Notes under the pieces: model-generated
Told to the model about the DNA's origin: nothing
The model's input: only the letters and a program-made list of their open reading frames with translations
Database searches by the model: none
Program-made: the position numbers and the translations under genes
Assembly: GCA_038735125.1 (NCBI GenBank)
Contig: JAVYNU010000008.1
Location: 1 to 64,000 of the forward strand
Length of the DNA stretch: 64,000 bases
Direction of reading: 5' to 3'
From: Ignisphaera sp.
GTDB lineage: Archaea > Thermoproteota > Thermoprotei_A > Sulfolobales > Ignisphaeraceae
Part shown: positions 18,510 through 27,489 of the stretch, piece by piece
Numbering within the stretch: position 1 is the first letter of the stretch
Layout: each line of letters begins with the position of its first letter

Positions 18510-18809
18510 ATGGTAAGAAAGCTTTATAGACAAGGCGATGTAATATTAGAAAAAGTTATGGATTTGAGTAATAATAACATAGAGATGCTTCGCTGTGAAA
18601 AGGTAAGCGATAGGCTTGAGATAGTAAGTGAGATAGGGCATAGACATTTGCTGGAGGCAGAGGTCTATAGGGGTTATCGAACCTATGTTGTTGTAAGAAA
18701 GCAGGCAATGATGATGCACGACCAGCATCCTCCAGTTGTTGTAGAGCCTGGGATCTATGAATTGAGGTTTGTTAGAGATTGGCTATTAGATGCTAGACCA
18801 ATTGACTAA
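18510..18809 (+). CDS. Small conserved protein, RQGDV family, unknown function
   Basis: This 99-residue soluble protein begins with a strand carrying RQGDVIL, then GHRHLLEAEVY, a YVVVR strand and HPPVVVEPGIYELRFVRDW. From memory this pattern (QGDV, GH-H, HPPV-L-PG-Y, R-REY) resembles a small family found mostly in bacteria and often encoded beside a larger DUF6745-like protein; I have not verified this. Three conserved histidines could bind metal. A strong TATA box and a GGTGAGG site precede the ATG. It overlaps the next gene by 20 bases, so the pair is coupled. Confidence 0.7.
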   Translation: MVRKLYRQGDVILEKVMDLSNNNIEMLRCEKVSDRLEIVSEIGHRHLLEAEVYRGYRTYVVVRKQAMMMHDQHPPVVVEPGIYELRFVRDWLLDARPID

Positions 18810-19827
18810 GCCGCTGATGAGGACCAATGATATGGGTTCGAAATTCATTCATATAGGCTTTGGCATACCATATGAAAGAAACTATGAGGTATTGCAATGC
18901 GATAGAATAACATCTATTTGTGCGAAAAGAAGGGAATACGTAAACGCAATATTCATAGCTAGGGCATATGTTGTTAATAAGCTGTTTAGGAGTGTGTTCT
19001 CTGTGCTACCGATACAGAGTATTCATAGCTATAGGTATAGTGGTAGAGAATATTACGTTTATAGCTATAGCGATTCACTTGTTAGCTTAATTGAAAAGCT
19101 AATTGACTTTGCATATACTGTCCATAAATATTGTAACACCAGATCATGTTATCTAACGATACTAAACGATGTTGTATCTAGTTGCCTTAATAGTATAGAG
19201 AAATGCATAGAGCACATAGATAACTGGATGGGATACATCAATAAAGTTACAACCAATTTGAGTAGTGGAGGAAGAAAAGCACTATATACGAGATTCTCAA
19301 AGAGAATGGCAAAAGTGCTAAACAAATTCTATGAGTATTTCCCACAAGGCTTTGAAATACCACTGTTCATAACCAGTTATGAATGCTACAAAGACACTCA
19401 AACAGTTCTCGAAAAATTCTTTGGAAAAGAAGTTAGCGAGAGATATGCAAACAGGATATGCAGAGACAACTCAGTATACCTATTAGCAAGAGACGACATA
19501 TTTGCAATAACTAGCTCAAAAACAAAAAGACAAGATAACTGTTTTACGAATGACCACAACATGCAATGTATATTCATAGATGACTACAGTGAAACAAACG
19601 GTTATATAATATTCAAGCTTGTCAATGCCGAGGTGCAAGAAGACAAGGTTTCAAGGATTAGATGGGTAGCTCTACTAGGATATGACAAAACGGCAAAGCA
19701 GATATTCTTACACTACGTGCCAAGAACGCTAGTATTACATGGAGCGGAGACATGCAGAAAATGGCTACTGGGAATAGCTGATGACTTTGGTGTTGAAAGA
19801 GATGAATATGAAGTAATAGAAGTGTAG
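18790..19827 (+). CDS. Cysteine-rich protein of unknown function, possible DUF6745 relative
   Basis: This 345-residue protein overlaps the small upstream gene. It has 11 cysteines and many tyrosines, which is high for a crenarchaeal cytosolic protein and may reflect disulfides. Most of the body is not recognised. The last 55 residues (WVALLGYDKTAKQIFLHYVP, then a CRKWLLGIADDFGVERDEY tail) resemble the C-terminus of DUF6745-type proteins that end in a short GL-P-EY segment. No nucleotide-binding or catalytic motif is obvious. The start could also be the ATG at residue 10 or 15. Function is unknown. Confidence 0.65.
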   Translation: MLDQLTKPLMRTNDMGSKFIHIGFGIPYERNYEVLQCDRITSICAKRREYVNAIFIARAYVVNKLFRSVFSVLPIQSIHSYRYSGREYYVYSYSDSLVSLIEKLIDFAYTVHKYCNTRSCYLTILNDVVSSCLNSIEKCIEHIDNWMGYINKVTTNLSSGGRKALYTRFSKRMAKVLNKFYEYFPQGFEIPLFITSYECYKDTQTVLEKFFGKEVSERYANRICRDNSVYLLARDDIFAITSSKTKRQDNCFTNDHNMQCIFIDDYSETNGYIIFKLVNAEVQEDKVSRIRWVALLGYDKTAKQIFLHYVPRTLVLHGAETCRKWLLGIADDFGVERDEYEVIEV

Positions 19828-20140
19828 ATATTGGATTTCTACATACCTGCATAAGATTTTGCATAGATGGTCGTTTCATCTCTAGATCCTGCAACATATT
19901 ACGTAGTACAGTTTTTCTCTAAAGCCTATAAGGCTTACTAAGTAATTTCCTTGGGAGCTTCTTTAAAGGTTGTACATAATCTCATATGAGGCTGTAGTCC
20001 AGGTTTTGGACATGAATGTTTTCTCTAAATAACCAAGACATATAAGACATATTCAAACATATGAACTTTGCCATAATTATTTAATTCTCGACATGTGAGG
20101 CAAAACTTTAAAATTTTGTTCTATTGCTATTACCATTTAG
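19828..20140. other. Intergenic region with promoter for the TIM-barrel gene
   Basis: No gene is seen. A short hairpin (AAGCCT, ATA, AGGCTT) lies near 19922-19937 and could serve as a terminator for the upstream cassette. A TATA-like ACTTTAAAATT at about 20106-20116 precedes the next gene. The rest is AT-rich without recognisable structure. Confidence 0.45.
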
Positions 20141-21265
20141 GTGAATCTATTGGCTTTGTTTGAGCTTTTGAATAAATTGAATGAATTTAGAGGATTTTTA
20201 GAGGGAGAGGCTATAGATAAGTTTCTAGACACCTTTAACATAAAGTTTGGCAGTGGCACCTGGGCTGCTGGTGGATTTAGCGATAGATTTATGGCTAGAG
20301 GCTATTTCCCTGATCTTTCATCTGATGTTATATCAAGAATTGAGAGAATAAAGAAGGCTGGGATAAGAGCTTTCGTCCCAATAAATGTTGAATTTCTTGA
20401 TGAAAACTATGAAATAAAGTGGGATCTTGTAGACAGGGTTTTGGACTATAGCAAGAAGAATAATATGGTTATTGCAGGTCTCGCGCTAGATCTTTCAGGA
20501 ATTCCAGAACTTAAAATGGGCTCTATAACAAATCCTGATCCCAATCTTAGGAAAAAGGCTATAAGGATCATTGTTGAAAGCATGGAAATTGCAAAAAGAT
20601 TTGGAGTTGATGTCGTGTCTTTCTGGCCTGGTCAAGATGGTTGGGATTATAGCTTTGAGGTAAACTATGGAAAGAAGCTTGCCGTTTTTATGGATGGTTT
20701 GAGGGAGCTTGGAGAAGAGGCTTTAAAGAGGGGTTTAAAGCTTTGTATAGAGGCAAAGCTTAAAGAGCCTAAAGAAGGCAACATGATTATGCCCACAACA
20801 CACGTAGCTATGGTAATCGCAAAGAAGATAAATGAAGATTTTGGTAAAGATGTTGTTGGAATAACAATAGACTACGGCCATGAGCTTATGTACGCTGTCG
20901 AGCCAGCGTATACGGTGTATCTTGCAAAATACTTTAACGTTCCTCTACTATCAATTCATATAAATACAGCTAAAACACATAGCAACGATGAGGATAGGGT
21001 TGTTGGAACAGGCGATGTATGGATGTTTATAGATTTTCTCTATGCAACAATAGATACAGGATACAATGGATGGTACATATTAGATCAATTCACATACAGA
21101 ATGAATCCCGTAGACGGTATGAAATTATCAAAAGTGTTCTTCGTAAATGCTATGAAAAAAGCATTAGAGATCTACAGACACAGAGATGAGCTTGAGAAGG
21201 CTAGGGAGATTGGAGATCAATCAAAAATTTTAGAAATGGTAGGAAAAATTCTGTACAACCTCTAA
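20141..21265 (+). CDS. Xylose isomerase-like TIM-barrel sugar isomerase/epimerase
   Basis: This 374-residue protein belongs to the xylose isomerase-like TIM-barrel superfamily. Visible barrel elements include SFWPGQDGWDYSFEVNY (about 164-180), the acidic metal ligand in CIEAKLKEP, a TIDYGHE strand and a SIHIN histidine, then the C-terminal DQFTYRM segment. These are the acidic and histidine ligands of a divalent-metal isomerase. The substrate is not clear: L-rhamnose, xylose or another sugar are possible. It stands alone, with a TATA box about 30 bases upstream. The start may be GTG 20141, or TTG 20150 with AGGTGA before it. Confidence 0.75.
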   Translation: MNLLALFELLNKLNEFRGFLEGEAIDKFLDTFNIKFGSGTWAAGGFSDRFMARGYFPDLSSDVISRIERIKKAGIRAFVPINVEFLDENYEIKWDLVDRVLDYSKKNNMVIAGLALDLSGIPELKMGSITNPDPNLRKKAIRIIVESMEIAKRFGVDVVSFWPGQDGWDYSFEVNYGKKLAVFMDGLRELGEEALKRGLKLCIEAKLKEPKEGNMIMPTTHVAMVIAKKINEDFGKDVVGITIDYGHELMYAVEPAYTVYLAKYFNVPLLSIHINTAKTHSNDEDRVVGTGDVWMFIDFLYATIDTGYNGWYILDQFTYRMNPVDGMKLSKVFFVNAMKKALEIYRHRDELEKAREIGDQSKILEMVGKILYNL

Positions 21266-21464
21266 ACAAGCTCTATTAATTATCTTAATTAGACCGTGAA
21301 ATTCAATATATTTTTAAATTCAAGTACAAAAGGTTTGGATAATGTTAGCTAAACAGCATGTTCTCGGCTGATCGGTGTGCGTTATTTCTTGGAGGAATTA
21401 TATGGAATTTGTATCATTATCAGCGTCAGATTCAGATACCTAAAATTTTTCGTTAAAAAAGTTT

Positions 21465-21731
21465 ATTGATACTGGTTTCGACAAGACGTTTGAGATCTCA
21501 TAAAAAGTATTGTGCAACTTCTCATCCAGATTACTGTGAGTATCGTGCTGGTGAAACGTTTGCTATGCTTTTAAAGTATTTAAAGAAAAATATTTTCTAT
21601 GCATCGTAAGTGATAGTTCTTTAGGAACCTCAGATACAAGTCTAGCTCCACAGAAACTTGCTAAGATTAGAAAGTTGGAGCAGGAAGAGTTAGCCGAGTT
21701 TAGGGTGAAAAGATTTTTAGCTAAGATATAA
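21465..21731 (+). pseudogene. Decayed small gene in two frames, unknown
   Basis: One frame (to about 21605) reads a cysteine/histidine-containing segment with SHKKYCATSHPDYCEYRAG and then a helical stretch. The overlapping next frame continues with a soluble, charged segment (APQKLAKIRKLEQEELAE) and ends at 21731. Both halves look like real protein composition, and neither has a good start. The simplest reading is one small gene with a frameshift near 21590. The CxxH/CxxY arrangement could be a zinc site. I do not recognise the family. Confidence 0.35.
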
Positions 21732-21796
21732 AGATATGGTTATATACCACATAATAAAAAGGCTAGAGCAAAGCTAGTATACCATTTATAAGACCT

Positions 21797-21875
21797 CTAG
21801 ATGAACCGCTCTTCGCCGAGGGGAGTGCAGTGAAACACTCCCGCAGGCGGGGAGAAGGGGATGAAAAACCGTGAT
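21797..21875 (+). mobile_element. Possible tnpB 3'-end remnant (GC-rich hairpin)
   Basis: The stretch is GC-rich in an AT-rich surrounding and contains a hairpin (GGGAGTG at 21819-21825 pairing with CACTCCC). One plus-strand frame reads a short tail ending in GEGDEKP before a stop, similar in style to the last residues of archaeal IS605-type TnpB, and to the remnant at 39.2-39.4 kb that ends in GDHKKP. No TnpB core is left. A small structured RNA is an alternative. Confidence 0.3.
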
Positions 21876-22121
21876 GAGCCTGAGGGTGGCTATAAATGAC
21901 CATAAAACACCATAAACAAACACTCTCGGGTGAACGGCTAGAACCAAGCTGTATAGTTACACGTCCAACAAATGCCATATGTGTTTAGAACTTTGGAAAA
22001 TATTGTGGAATGGCTCGTGATTTAGTGTTTACAAAATTTATTGAAATGCTTAGTGAAGGGGCAGAACCATTAAATAGTAGTTACAATAGTACAATAGATG
22101 TTTCTAGTTTTTAAACAGCAA

Positions 22122-22133
22122 AATTTTTAAATA
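22122..22133 (+). promoter_or_regulatory. TATA box of the H4MPT/methanofuran C1 operon
   Basis: The AT-rich element AATTTTTAAATA lies about 45 bases upstream of the first ATG of mtdB. Transcription would begin near 22155. All six C1 genes follow with gaps of no more than about 17 bases, so this is probably the only promoter. Confidence 0.5.
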
Positions 22134-22173
22134 CTATCATAATAATTATTGATTACCATACCTAGGTGTGTCT

Positions 22174-23085
22174 ATGTCTTTGCAGCAACCAAAGTTGGTG
22201 TTCCTATTTCTGGATACAGATAAGCATGTAAGTCCTTTTGAGCCTCTAATGGTCGTAGATCTATTTCCAGATGCACATATATTACTATATGGTGGTGTAG
22301 AGCCGCAGGATGTTCAGAGAATTGTTCAAGACGCTATGTTTCCCAGGGGTCCAAAAGGTGTTAGATTCACTAAAATGTTTATAGGTGGATATGATGTGGA
22401 GAAGGTTGAGAAAATTGTTGAGGCAGTCAAAAAAACTATGTTCCCACCCTTCGAATTCTCCGTAGTTATAGACCCTAGAGGAGCTAACACAACAGCAGCC
22501 GCAGCCATTGCAAAAATATATCAAATTTGTATTAAACATGGATTTGGAGATTTTAAAAACAAGAATGTTGCAATCCTAGCTGGGACAGGGCCTGTTGGAA
22601 TGGTTGCAGCATCTATTTTTGGTACTGAGGGTGCCAAGGTCTATATAACTTCTCGTAGCTTAGAAAAGGCAGTTGCTGTTGCAAATAGGGTTAATAAGGA
22701 GCTTGGATTTGAGGCGGTATATGGTGTTAAAGCTCATAGCCAAGATGAGATGTGCAAAGCTATTGAGAATGCAGATCTTGTTTTAGCTGGTGGAGCTGCT
22801 GGTGTCAGGCTTTTGAATCTTGATACCCTTAAAGGTTGTGGAAAGAGGGTGAGGGTTGTTGCGGATGTTAATGCTGTTCCTCCAACAGGTATTGAGGGAT
22901 TGGAGCCAAATGATGAGGATAAAGAGGTTGTTCCAGGTGTTTATGGTGTTGGCGCTTTGAGAATAGGAGCTTTAAAGAATAAGATATTGGCTGAGTTGTT
23001 TAAACGAGCCGTAGAAGCGCCGAAGGGCTTTTTTGAACATAAAGCTGCTTGGGAAATAGCAAAGCAGTTGATTGTAAGTAAGTAA
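22174..23085 (+). CDS. mtdB: NAD(P)-dependent methylene-tetrahydromethanopterin dehydrogenase
   Basis: This enzyme interconverts methylene-H4MPT and methenyl-H4MPT using a pyridine nucleotide. It is the MtdA/MtdB type known from methylotrophic bacteria rather than the F420-dependent Mtd of methanogens. About 303 residues show an N-terminal substrate domain, an IDPRGANTTAAAA segment, a Rossmann loop AGTGPVGMVAA (about 130-140) followed by ITSRS, and a C-terminal DVNAVPPTGIEG segment. I prefer the ATG at 22174, which follows AGGTG, over the GTG six bases earlier. It is the first gene of the C1 operon. Using NAD(P) links the pathway to Nfn at 31-33 kb. Confidence 0.9.
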   Translation: MSLQQPKLVFLFLDTDKHVSPFEPLMVVDLFPDAHILLYGGVEPQDVQRIVQDAMFPRGPKGVRFTKMFIGGYDVEKVEKIVEAVKKTMFPPFEFSVVIDPRGANTTAAAAIAKIYQICIKHGFGDFKNKNVAILAGTGPVGMVAASIFGTEGAKVYITSRSLEKAVAVANRVNKELGFEAVYGVKAHSQDEMCKAIENADLVLAGGAAGVRLLNLDTLKGCGKRVRVVADVNAVPPTGIEGLEPNDEDKEVVPGVYGVGALRIGALKNKILAELFKRAVEAPKGFFEHKAAWEIAKQLIVSK

Positions 23086-23102
23086 AGTAGTTGGTGTGGT
23101 AT

Positions 23103-24032
23103 TTGCTTCAGATAGGTTCTGTAGTTATTGAAGATACATTTGCAGAAGCATTTCCAATGTATGCAACAAGGGTTATTATCACAGCAAAAAGTTTTAGATG
23201 GGCTTTAACAGCTGCCAGAGTTGCAACAGGTTTTGGCACATCTGTCATAGCATCTCCTGGAGAGTGTGGTATAGAAACAATTCTATCACCTAGAATAACA
23301 CCCGATTCAAGACCAGGTGTGACAATTCAAATATATCATACAGATCCTGCAAATCTTAAGTTGGTAACAATTACTAGAATAGGGCAATGCATTTTAACAG
23401 CCCCAACAACGGCTGTATTCAACGGTTTGCCAAAAGCTAAAAGAAAAATGGGTATTGGAAAAGCTCTTGCAAAATTTGGCGACGGTTTTGAAAAAGAGGA
23501 TACACTTTATGGTAGAAAAGTTTGGAGAATACCTGTTATGGAGGGGGAATTCATAGTTGAGGATAGCATAGGTATTGTAAAAGGGGTTGCTGGTGGGAAT
23601 ATACTTATCCTTGCTAAAGATAGTGATGCAGGTTTAGAGGCTGCTGTAAAAGCTGTTAAAGCCATTAGAAAATATGTCAGAGGTGTTATAACGCCATTCC
23701 CAGGAGGGATAGTTAGATCAGGATCGAAGGTAGGGTCGTTAAAATACCCAAAGCTTAGAGCAACAACAAATCATCTGTACTGCCCAACACTTAAAAACAT
23801 TGTTAAAGACTCTAAGGTTCCACCAGAGGTTAACAGCGTATATGAGATCGTGATAAATGGTTTAAAGAGAGAATTTGTTCTTAAGGCAATGGGCATAGCG
23901 ATAAAGGCTGCCTCAACAGTTCCAGGAGTGGTGAAAATAGATGCTGGTAACTATGGAGGTAAGTTAGGGCCTTATCCATTATATCTGAGAGAGGCTTTGG
24001 AGATGGTCAAAAATGTTGATGTAAGGGTTTAG
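23103..24032 (+). CDS. ftr: Formylmethanofuran:tetrahydromethanopterin formyltransferase
   Basis: This soluble enzyme moves the formyl group between methanofuran and H4MPT. The protein of about 309 residues starts with the family's VIEDTFAEAFPM and carries ASPGECGIE, DSRPGVTIQIYH, the CILTAPTTAVFNGLP segment, AGGNILILAK, and GVITPFPGGIVRSGSKVG. I place the start at TTG 23103, which follows GGTGTGG at a good distance and matches the usual family N-terminus; the longer frame begins at 23091. It lies between mtdB and fwdDB, and its stop is directly followed by the fwdDB ATG. Confidence 0.93.
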   Translation: MLQIGSVVIEDTFAEAFPMYATRVIITAKSFRWALTAARVATGFGTSVIASPGECGIETILSPRITPDSRPGVTIQIYHTDPANLKLVTITRIGQCILTAPTTAVFNGLPKAKRKMGIGKALAKFGDGFEKEDTLYGRKVWRIPVMEGEFIVEDSIGIVKGVAGGNILILAKDSDAGLEAAVKAVKAIRKYVRGVITPFPGGIVRSGSKVGSLKYPKLRATTNHLYCPTLKNIVKDSKVPPEVNSVYEIVINGLKREFVLKAMGIAIKAASTVPGVVKIDAGNYGGKLGPYPLYLREALEMVKNVDVRV

Positions 24033-25766
24033 ATGGCAATGCCAAAAGTATATACCTTAGTTACAGGTAGAACCATAGGTCAAGGAGTTTGGATGGAGAG
24101 TGAAGGTAAATGGTCAGAAAAGTATAGAGATGCTGTAGCATATGCCGAGATGAATCCAGATGATATTAAGGAGCTTGGGGCGGTAGATACAATCAAGATA
24201 ACATCTAGCTATGGATCAATAGTGCTATCTGTAAAACCCAGTGATAAAGTGAGGAGAGGAGCAGTATTCATACCGATGGGTCCTTGGGCAAACTTTATAG
24301 TAGATTCAGATACAGATGGAACTGGCATACCGTATTTCAAAAGTACAAAAGTTGTTGTGGAACCTTCCCAAGAGCCAAAAACGACCTTAGCTGATATCCT
24401 AAAAAATCTTAATGCCAAAGTTCTAGAGGTTCCAATGACAGATTTAGAGATTAGATTAGGTGAGAAGAAAGTTTTCAACAATGTTACATGCCCATTCTGT
24501 GGAGATCTTTGTGACTATCTATCTATAGAGGTTAGTGGAACAAAAATTATTAGGAATGTTGGTGGATGCTCAATATCTATTGCAAAGTTTCTTAACTACT
24601 ACAAACACAGAATTTTAAAGCCATATATAAGGAATGACAATAGATTCGTTGAAGTAGATTTGGAGAAAGCCATTGAGAAAGCAACTGAAATTCTTGTAAA
24701 CTCAAAGTATCCTCTAATCTACGGTCTTTCAAATACATGTGTAGAGGCTATAGATATTGCTGTAGAAATTGCAGAGGTTGTCCACGGAGCCATAGACAAC
24801 ACTTCAGTTGTTTGTCACGGCCCAACAATTCTAGCTGCTCAGGAAACAGGTACTGTCACATCAACTTTTGCACCAATACTTCATCTAGCAGATGTAATAG
24901 TTTTTTGGGGCTGTAATCCTAGAGAGGCTCATCAAAACCATATCACAAGGCTTGTAATGTCTAAGGGGAGGTTTATTGAGGGTAGGAAGCAGAGAAAGAT
25001 TATAGTAATAGATGTTAGGAAGACTATGACAGCAGAACTAGCAGATATGTTCATACAAGTTGAGCCTGGAAAAGACCTGGAGCTTCTAAGGGCTTTGAGA
25101 ATGGCTATAAAAGATCTTGAGATAGAGGCTCCTGTTGTTGCGGGGGTTCCAAAGGAAAAGGTGCTAGAGTTGGCAGATATTTTAAGGACAGCTAGATACG
25201 GTGTTGTATTCTTTGGCATGGGTCTCACGCAAAATGATGCAAGGTATAAGAATATTGAGGAGGCAATAAAGCTTGTTCAAGATCTTAATGAATGGACAAA
25301 ATTTGTTCTACTCCCAATGAGAGGGCACTTCAATGTTACTGGAGCTAATCAGGTTCTTCTATGGAATACAGGTTACCCTTATTCAGTTGACTTTACAAGA
25401 GGGTTCCCAAGAATGTACATAGGCGTTACATCTGCAGTTGATTTGCTCTCCAATGGGGATGTAGACGCTGCTTTGATAATAGCTTCAGACCCCGCTGCGC
25501 ACTTTCCAAGGAAAGCCATTGAACACCTTTCCAAAATATCTGTAGTGGTTATTGATGCTAAATGGTCTCTCACTACATCATTTGCAGATGTTGTTATACC
25601 AGCTGGTTTAACTGGTATAGAGTGTGAGGGTACAGCATATAGAATGGATGGCATGACAATATACATGAAGAAGGTTTTAGATCCGCCACCAGGAGTTTTA
25701 TGCGATAGGGAAGTTCTTGAGATGCTTCTTGAAAAGATTAAGGAGTTGAAGGGGCTGAGGACATGA
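24033..25766 (+). CDS. fwdB: Formylmethanofuran dehydrogenase, fused subunits D and B
   Basis: This 577-residue protein joins two subunits that are separate in methanogens. Residues 1-115 match FwdD, the molybdopterin-dinucleotide-binding beta domain (TGRTIGQGV, KYRDAVAYAEM, FIPMGPWAN). Residues from about 145 match FwdB, a molybdenum/tungsten oxidoreductase. Cluster cysteines are visible in CPFCGDLC (C153, C156, C160) with C179, and the metal-ligand cysteine is in VCHGPT (C261), about 118 residues into the FwdB part, as in methanogen FwdB. It would reduce CO2 to formate, or the reverse, within the Fwd complex. All key residues are intact. I do not know this fusion from methanogens. Confidence 0.93.
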   Translation: MAMPKVYTLVTGRTIGQGVWMESEGKWSEKYRDAVAYAEMNPDDIKELGAVDTIKITSSYGSIVLSVKPSDKVRRGAVFIPMGPWANFIVDSDTDGTGIPYFKSTKVVVEPSQEPKTTLADILKNLNAKVLEVPMTDLEIRLGEKKVFNNVTCPFCGDLCDYLSIEVSGTKIIRNVGGCSISIAKFLNYYKHRILKPYIRNDNRFVEVDLEKAIEKATEILVNSKYPLIYGLSNTCVEAIDIAVEIAEVVHGAIDNTSVVCHGPTILAAQETGTVTSTFAPILHLADVIVFWGCNPREAHQNHITRLVMSKGRFIEGRKQRKIIVIDVRKTMTAELADMFIQVEPGKDLELLRALRMAIKDLEIEAPVVAGVPKEKVLELADILRTARYGVVFFGMGLTQNDARYKNIEEAIKLVQDLNEWTKFVLLPMRGHFNVTGANQVLLWNTGYPYSVDFTRGFPRMYIGVTSAVDLLSNGDVDAALIIASDPAAHFPRKAIEHLSKISVVVIDAKWSLTTSFADVVIPAGLTGIECEGTAYRMDGMTIYMKKVLDPPPGVLCDREVLEMLLEKIKELKGLRT

Positions 25767-27484
25767 GTATGTTACTTATAAAAAATGGCATTGTATTTGA
25801 CCCCTTGAATAACATTAAAGGAGAAGTAATGGATATAGCAGTGAAGAACGGCAAAATTGTTGATCCAAAGGAAATCGATGAAAAAAGTGCCATTGTTATA
25901 GACGCTAAGAACAAGGTTGTCATGGCTGGTGGAATAGATATCCACTCACATATTGCTGGGCCAAAAGTCAATGTTGGTAGGATGATAAGACCAGAAGACC
26001 ACTATTTAACTAATAACCCGCATAGACTACCTTATAGAAGAGCTGAAACAGGAATCACAGTACCAAATGTATATAGAATTGGCTATGGTTATGCAAAACT
26101 TGGCTACACATTTGTTGTAGAGCCCGCAACACCACCTATAAAAACTAGACACACACATCACGAGCTCAACTCTATTCCAATCATAGACAAAGCTGCATAT
26201 GTTCTTGTAGACTCTAACTGGATTGCATTAGACTTAATTAAAGAGGAGAAAAAAGATCTTCTAACAGCCTATTTAGCATGGCTTCTCTACGCAACAAAAA
26301 CATATGCATTAAAGCTTGTTGACCCTGGCTCTGATGTTTCATGGGTTCTCAGAGGAAGAGGTATAGACATAGATGAGGAAATACCGCACTACGGCATGAC
26401 ACCAAAAGATATAATAGCATCTATAGCTGAAGCTGCACAGATATTGAACATTCCCCACAAAGTCCACATACACTGTAACAGACTTGGGTATCCAGGAAAC
26501 TATATAACAACGCTAAAAACCGTGAACATCTCTTCAACAATCAGAAAAATTTCTCCTGGACCATCAATGCACATAACACATGTACAATTCACAGGATACA
26601 AAGGAGATTCCTGGGCAACACTAGAAAGCGGTGGCGAGGATATAGCAAAAGAGCTGAACAAAAATCCTGATATAACATTGGATTTGGGGCAGGTAATATT
26701 GGGAAGAACAGCAACAACAATGACAGCTGATGCACCATTTGAATTTGTATTGTACCATTTAACTAGATGGAAATGGGCTAGCAGCGATACTGAAATAGAT
26801 GCTGCATCTGGCATAGTCCCATATAGGTATAGAAAGAAGAGTTATGTCAACACCATTCAGTGGGTTATAGGCTTGGAGATAGCTCTTCTAGCAAAAGACT
26901 TGTGGAGAGTTTTCATAACAACAGATCATCCAAATGCTGGAACATTCTTTGACTATCCAAAGATATTTGCATGGCTTGTAAGTAAAAAAGCTAGGGAGGA
27001 TATGATGAAGGAAGTCAACCAAAGGGCATTGAAGCGTTCTGCCCTACCCTCTATAGATAGAGAATATACCTTATACGACATCGCAATTCTTACTAGAGCA
27101 TCTCCTGCAAAACTTCTTGGACTAGAGAAGATAAAGGGTCATCTTGGTGTGGGTGCAGATGCAGATATAGCTATATATGATATCAATCCATTTGAGGTTG
27201 ATATATCTAAAAACTATGAGGTTGTCACAAAAGCTTTTAGCAGAGCTTGGATAGTTATTAAGGGAGGTGAAATTGTTGTTAAAGATGGGGAAGTTGTTAA
27301 TACAGTTTATGGAAGAACGTTCTATGTTAAGCCAGAGATTCCAGAGGATGTAGAGAAGGACCTGATGAACTATCTGCAGCCAAGATTCAAGGAACTTTAC
27401 ACAGTTACATTAGAGAATTTTGTTATTAGGGAAAAGGAGATTAGAAACCCATTTGAGGTAAAGATTAAAACTTATTTGAGGTGA
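25763..27484 (+). CDS. fwdA: Formylmethanofuran dehydrogenase subunit A (formate-methanofuran condensing amidohydrolase)
   Basis: FwdA is the binuclear-zinc amidohydrolase that joins formate to methanofuran, or hydrolyses formylmethanofuran. The 573-residue protein has all expected ligands: HxH in DIHSHIAG (H61, H63), the likely carbamylated lysine in ALKLVDPG (K184), histidines in VHIHC (H237) and ITHVQF (H273), and the catalytic aspartate in ITTDHPNAG (D388). Its ATG overlaps the fwdDB stop by four bases, indicating coupled synthesis of complex partners. The length is normal for FwdA. Confidence 0.95.
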   Translation: MSMLLIKNGIVFDPLNNIKGEVMDIAVKNGKIVDPKEIDEKSAIVIDAKNKVVMAGGIDIHSHIAGPKVNVGRMIRPEDHYLTNNPHRLPYRRAETGITVPNVYRIGYGYAKLGYTFVVEPATPPIKTRHTHHELNSIPIIDKAAYVLVDSNWIALDLIKEEKKDLLTAYLAWLLYATKTYALKLVDPGSDVSWVLRGRGIDIDEEIPHYGMTPKDIIASIAEAAQILNIPHKVHIHCNRLGYPGNYITTLKTVNISSTIRKISPGPSMHITHVQFTGYKGDSWATLESGGEDIAKELNKNPDITLDLGQVILGRTATTMTADAPFEFVLYHLTRWKWASSDTEIDAASGIVPYRYRKKSYVNTIQWVIGLEIALLAKDLWRVFITTDHPNAGTFFDYPKIFAWLVSKKAREDMMKEVNQRALKRSALPSIDREYTLYDIAILTRASPAKLLGLEKIKGHLGVGADADIAIYDINPFEVDISKNYEVVTKAFSRAWIVIKGGEIVVKDGEVVNTVYGRTFYVKPEIPEDVEKDLMNYLQPRFKELYTVTLENFVIREKEIRNPFEVKIKTYLR

Positions 27485-27489
27485 TTACA

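Larger units (their letters stand above)
21266..22167. other. Gene-poor region with decayed coding fragments and a GC-rich island
   Basis: This stretch of about 900 bases has no intact gene. It contains two short open fragments in different frames (about 21465-21605 and 21590-21731, listed below), a GC-rich island at 21797-21875 resembling a transposase 3' end, and the promoter of the C1 operon at its right end. The mixture suggests remains of one or more mobile genes. Confidence 0.5.

Noticed and set aside
21870-21900. C/D box guide RNA
   Set aside because: GTGATGA is followed by CTGA after only a few bases, too short for a guide, and no second box pair at normal spacing was found.
21763-21978. 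Minus-strand gene of 71 codons
   Set aside because: The composition is that of a shadow over a GC-rich hairpin, and no ribosome-binding site or recognisable motif is seen.
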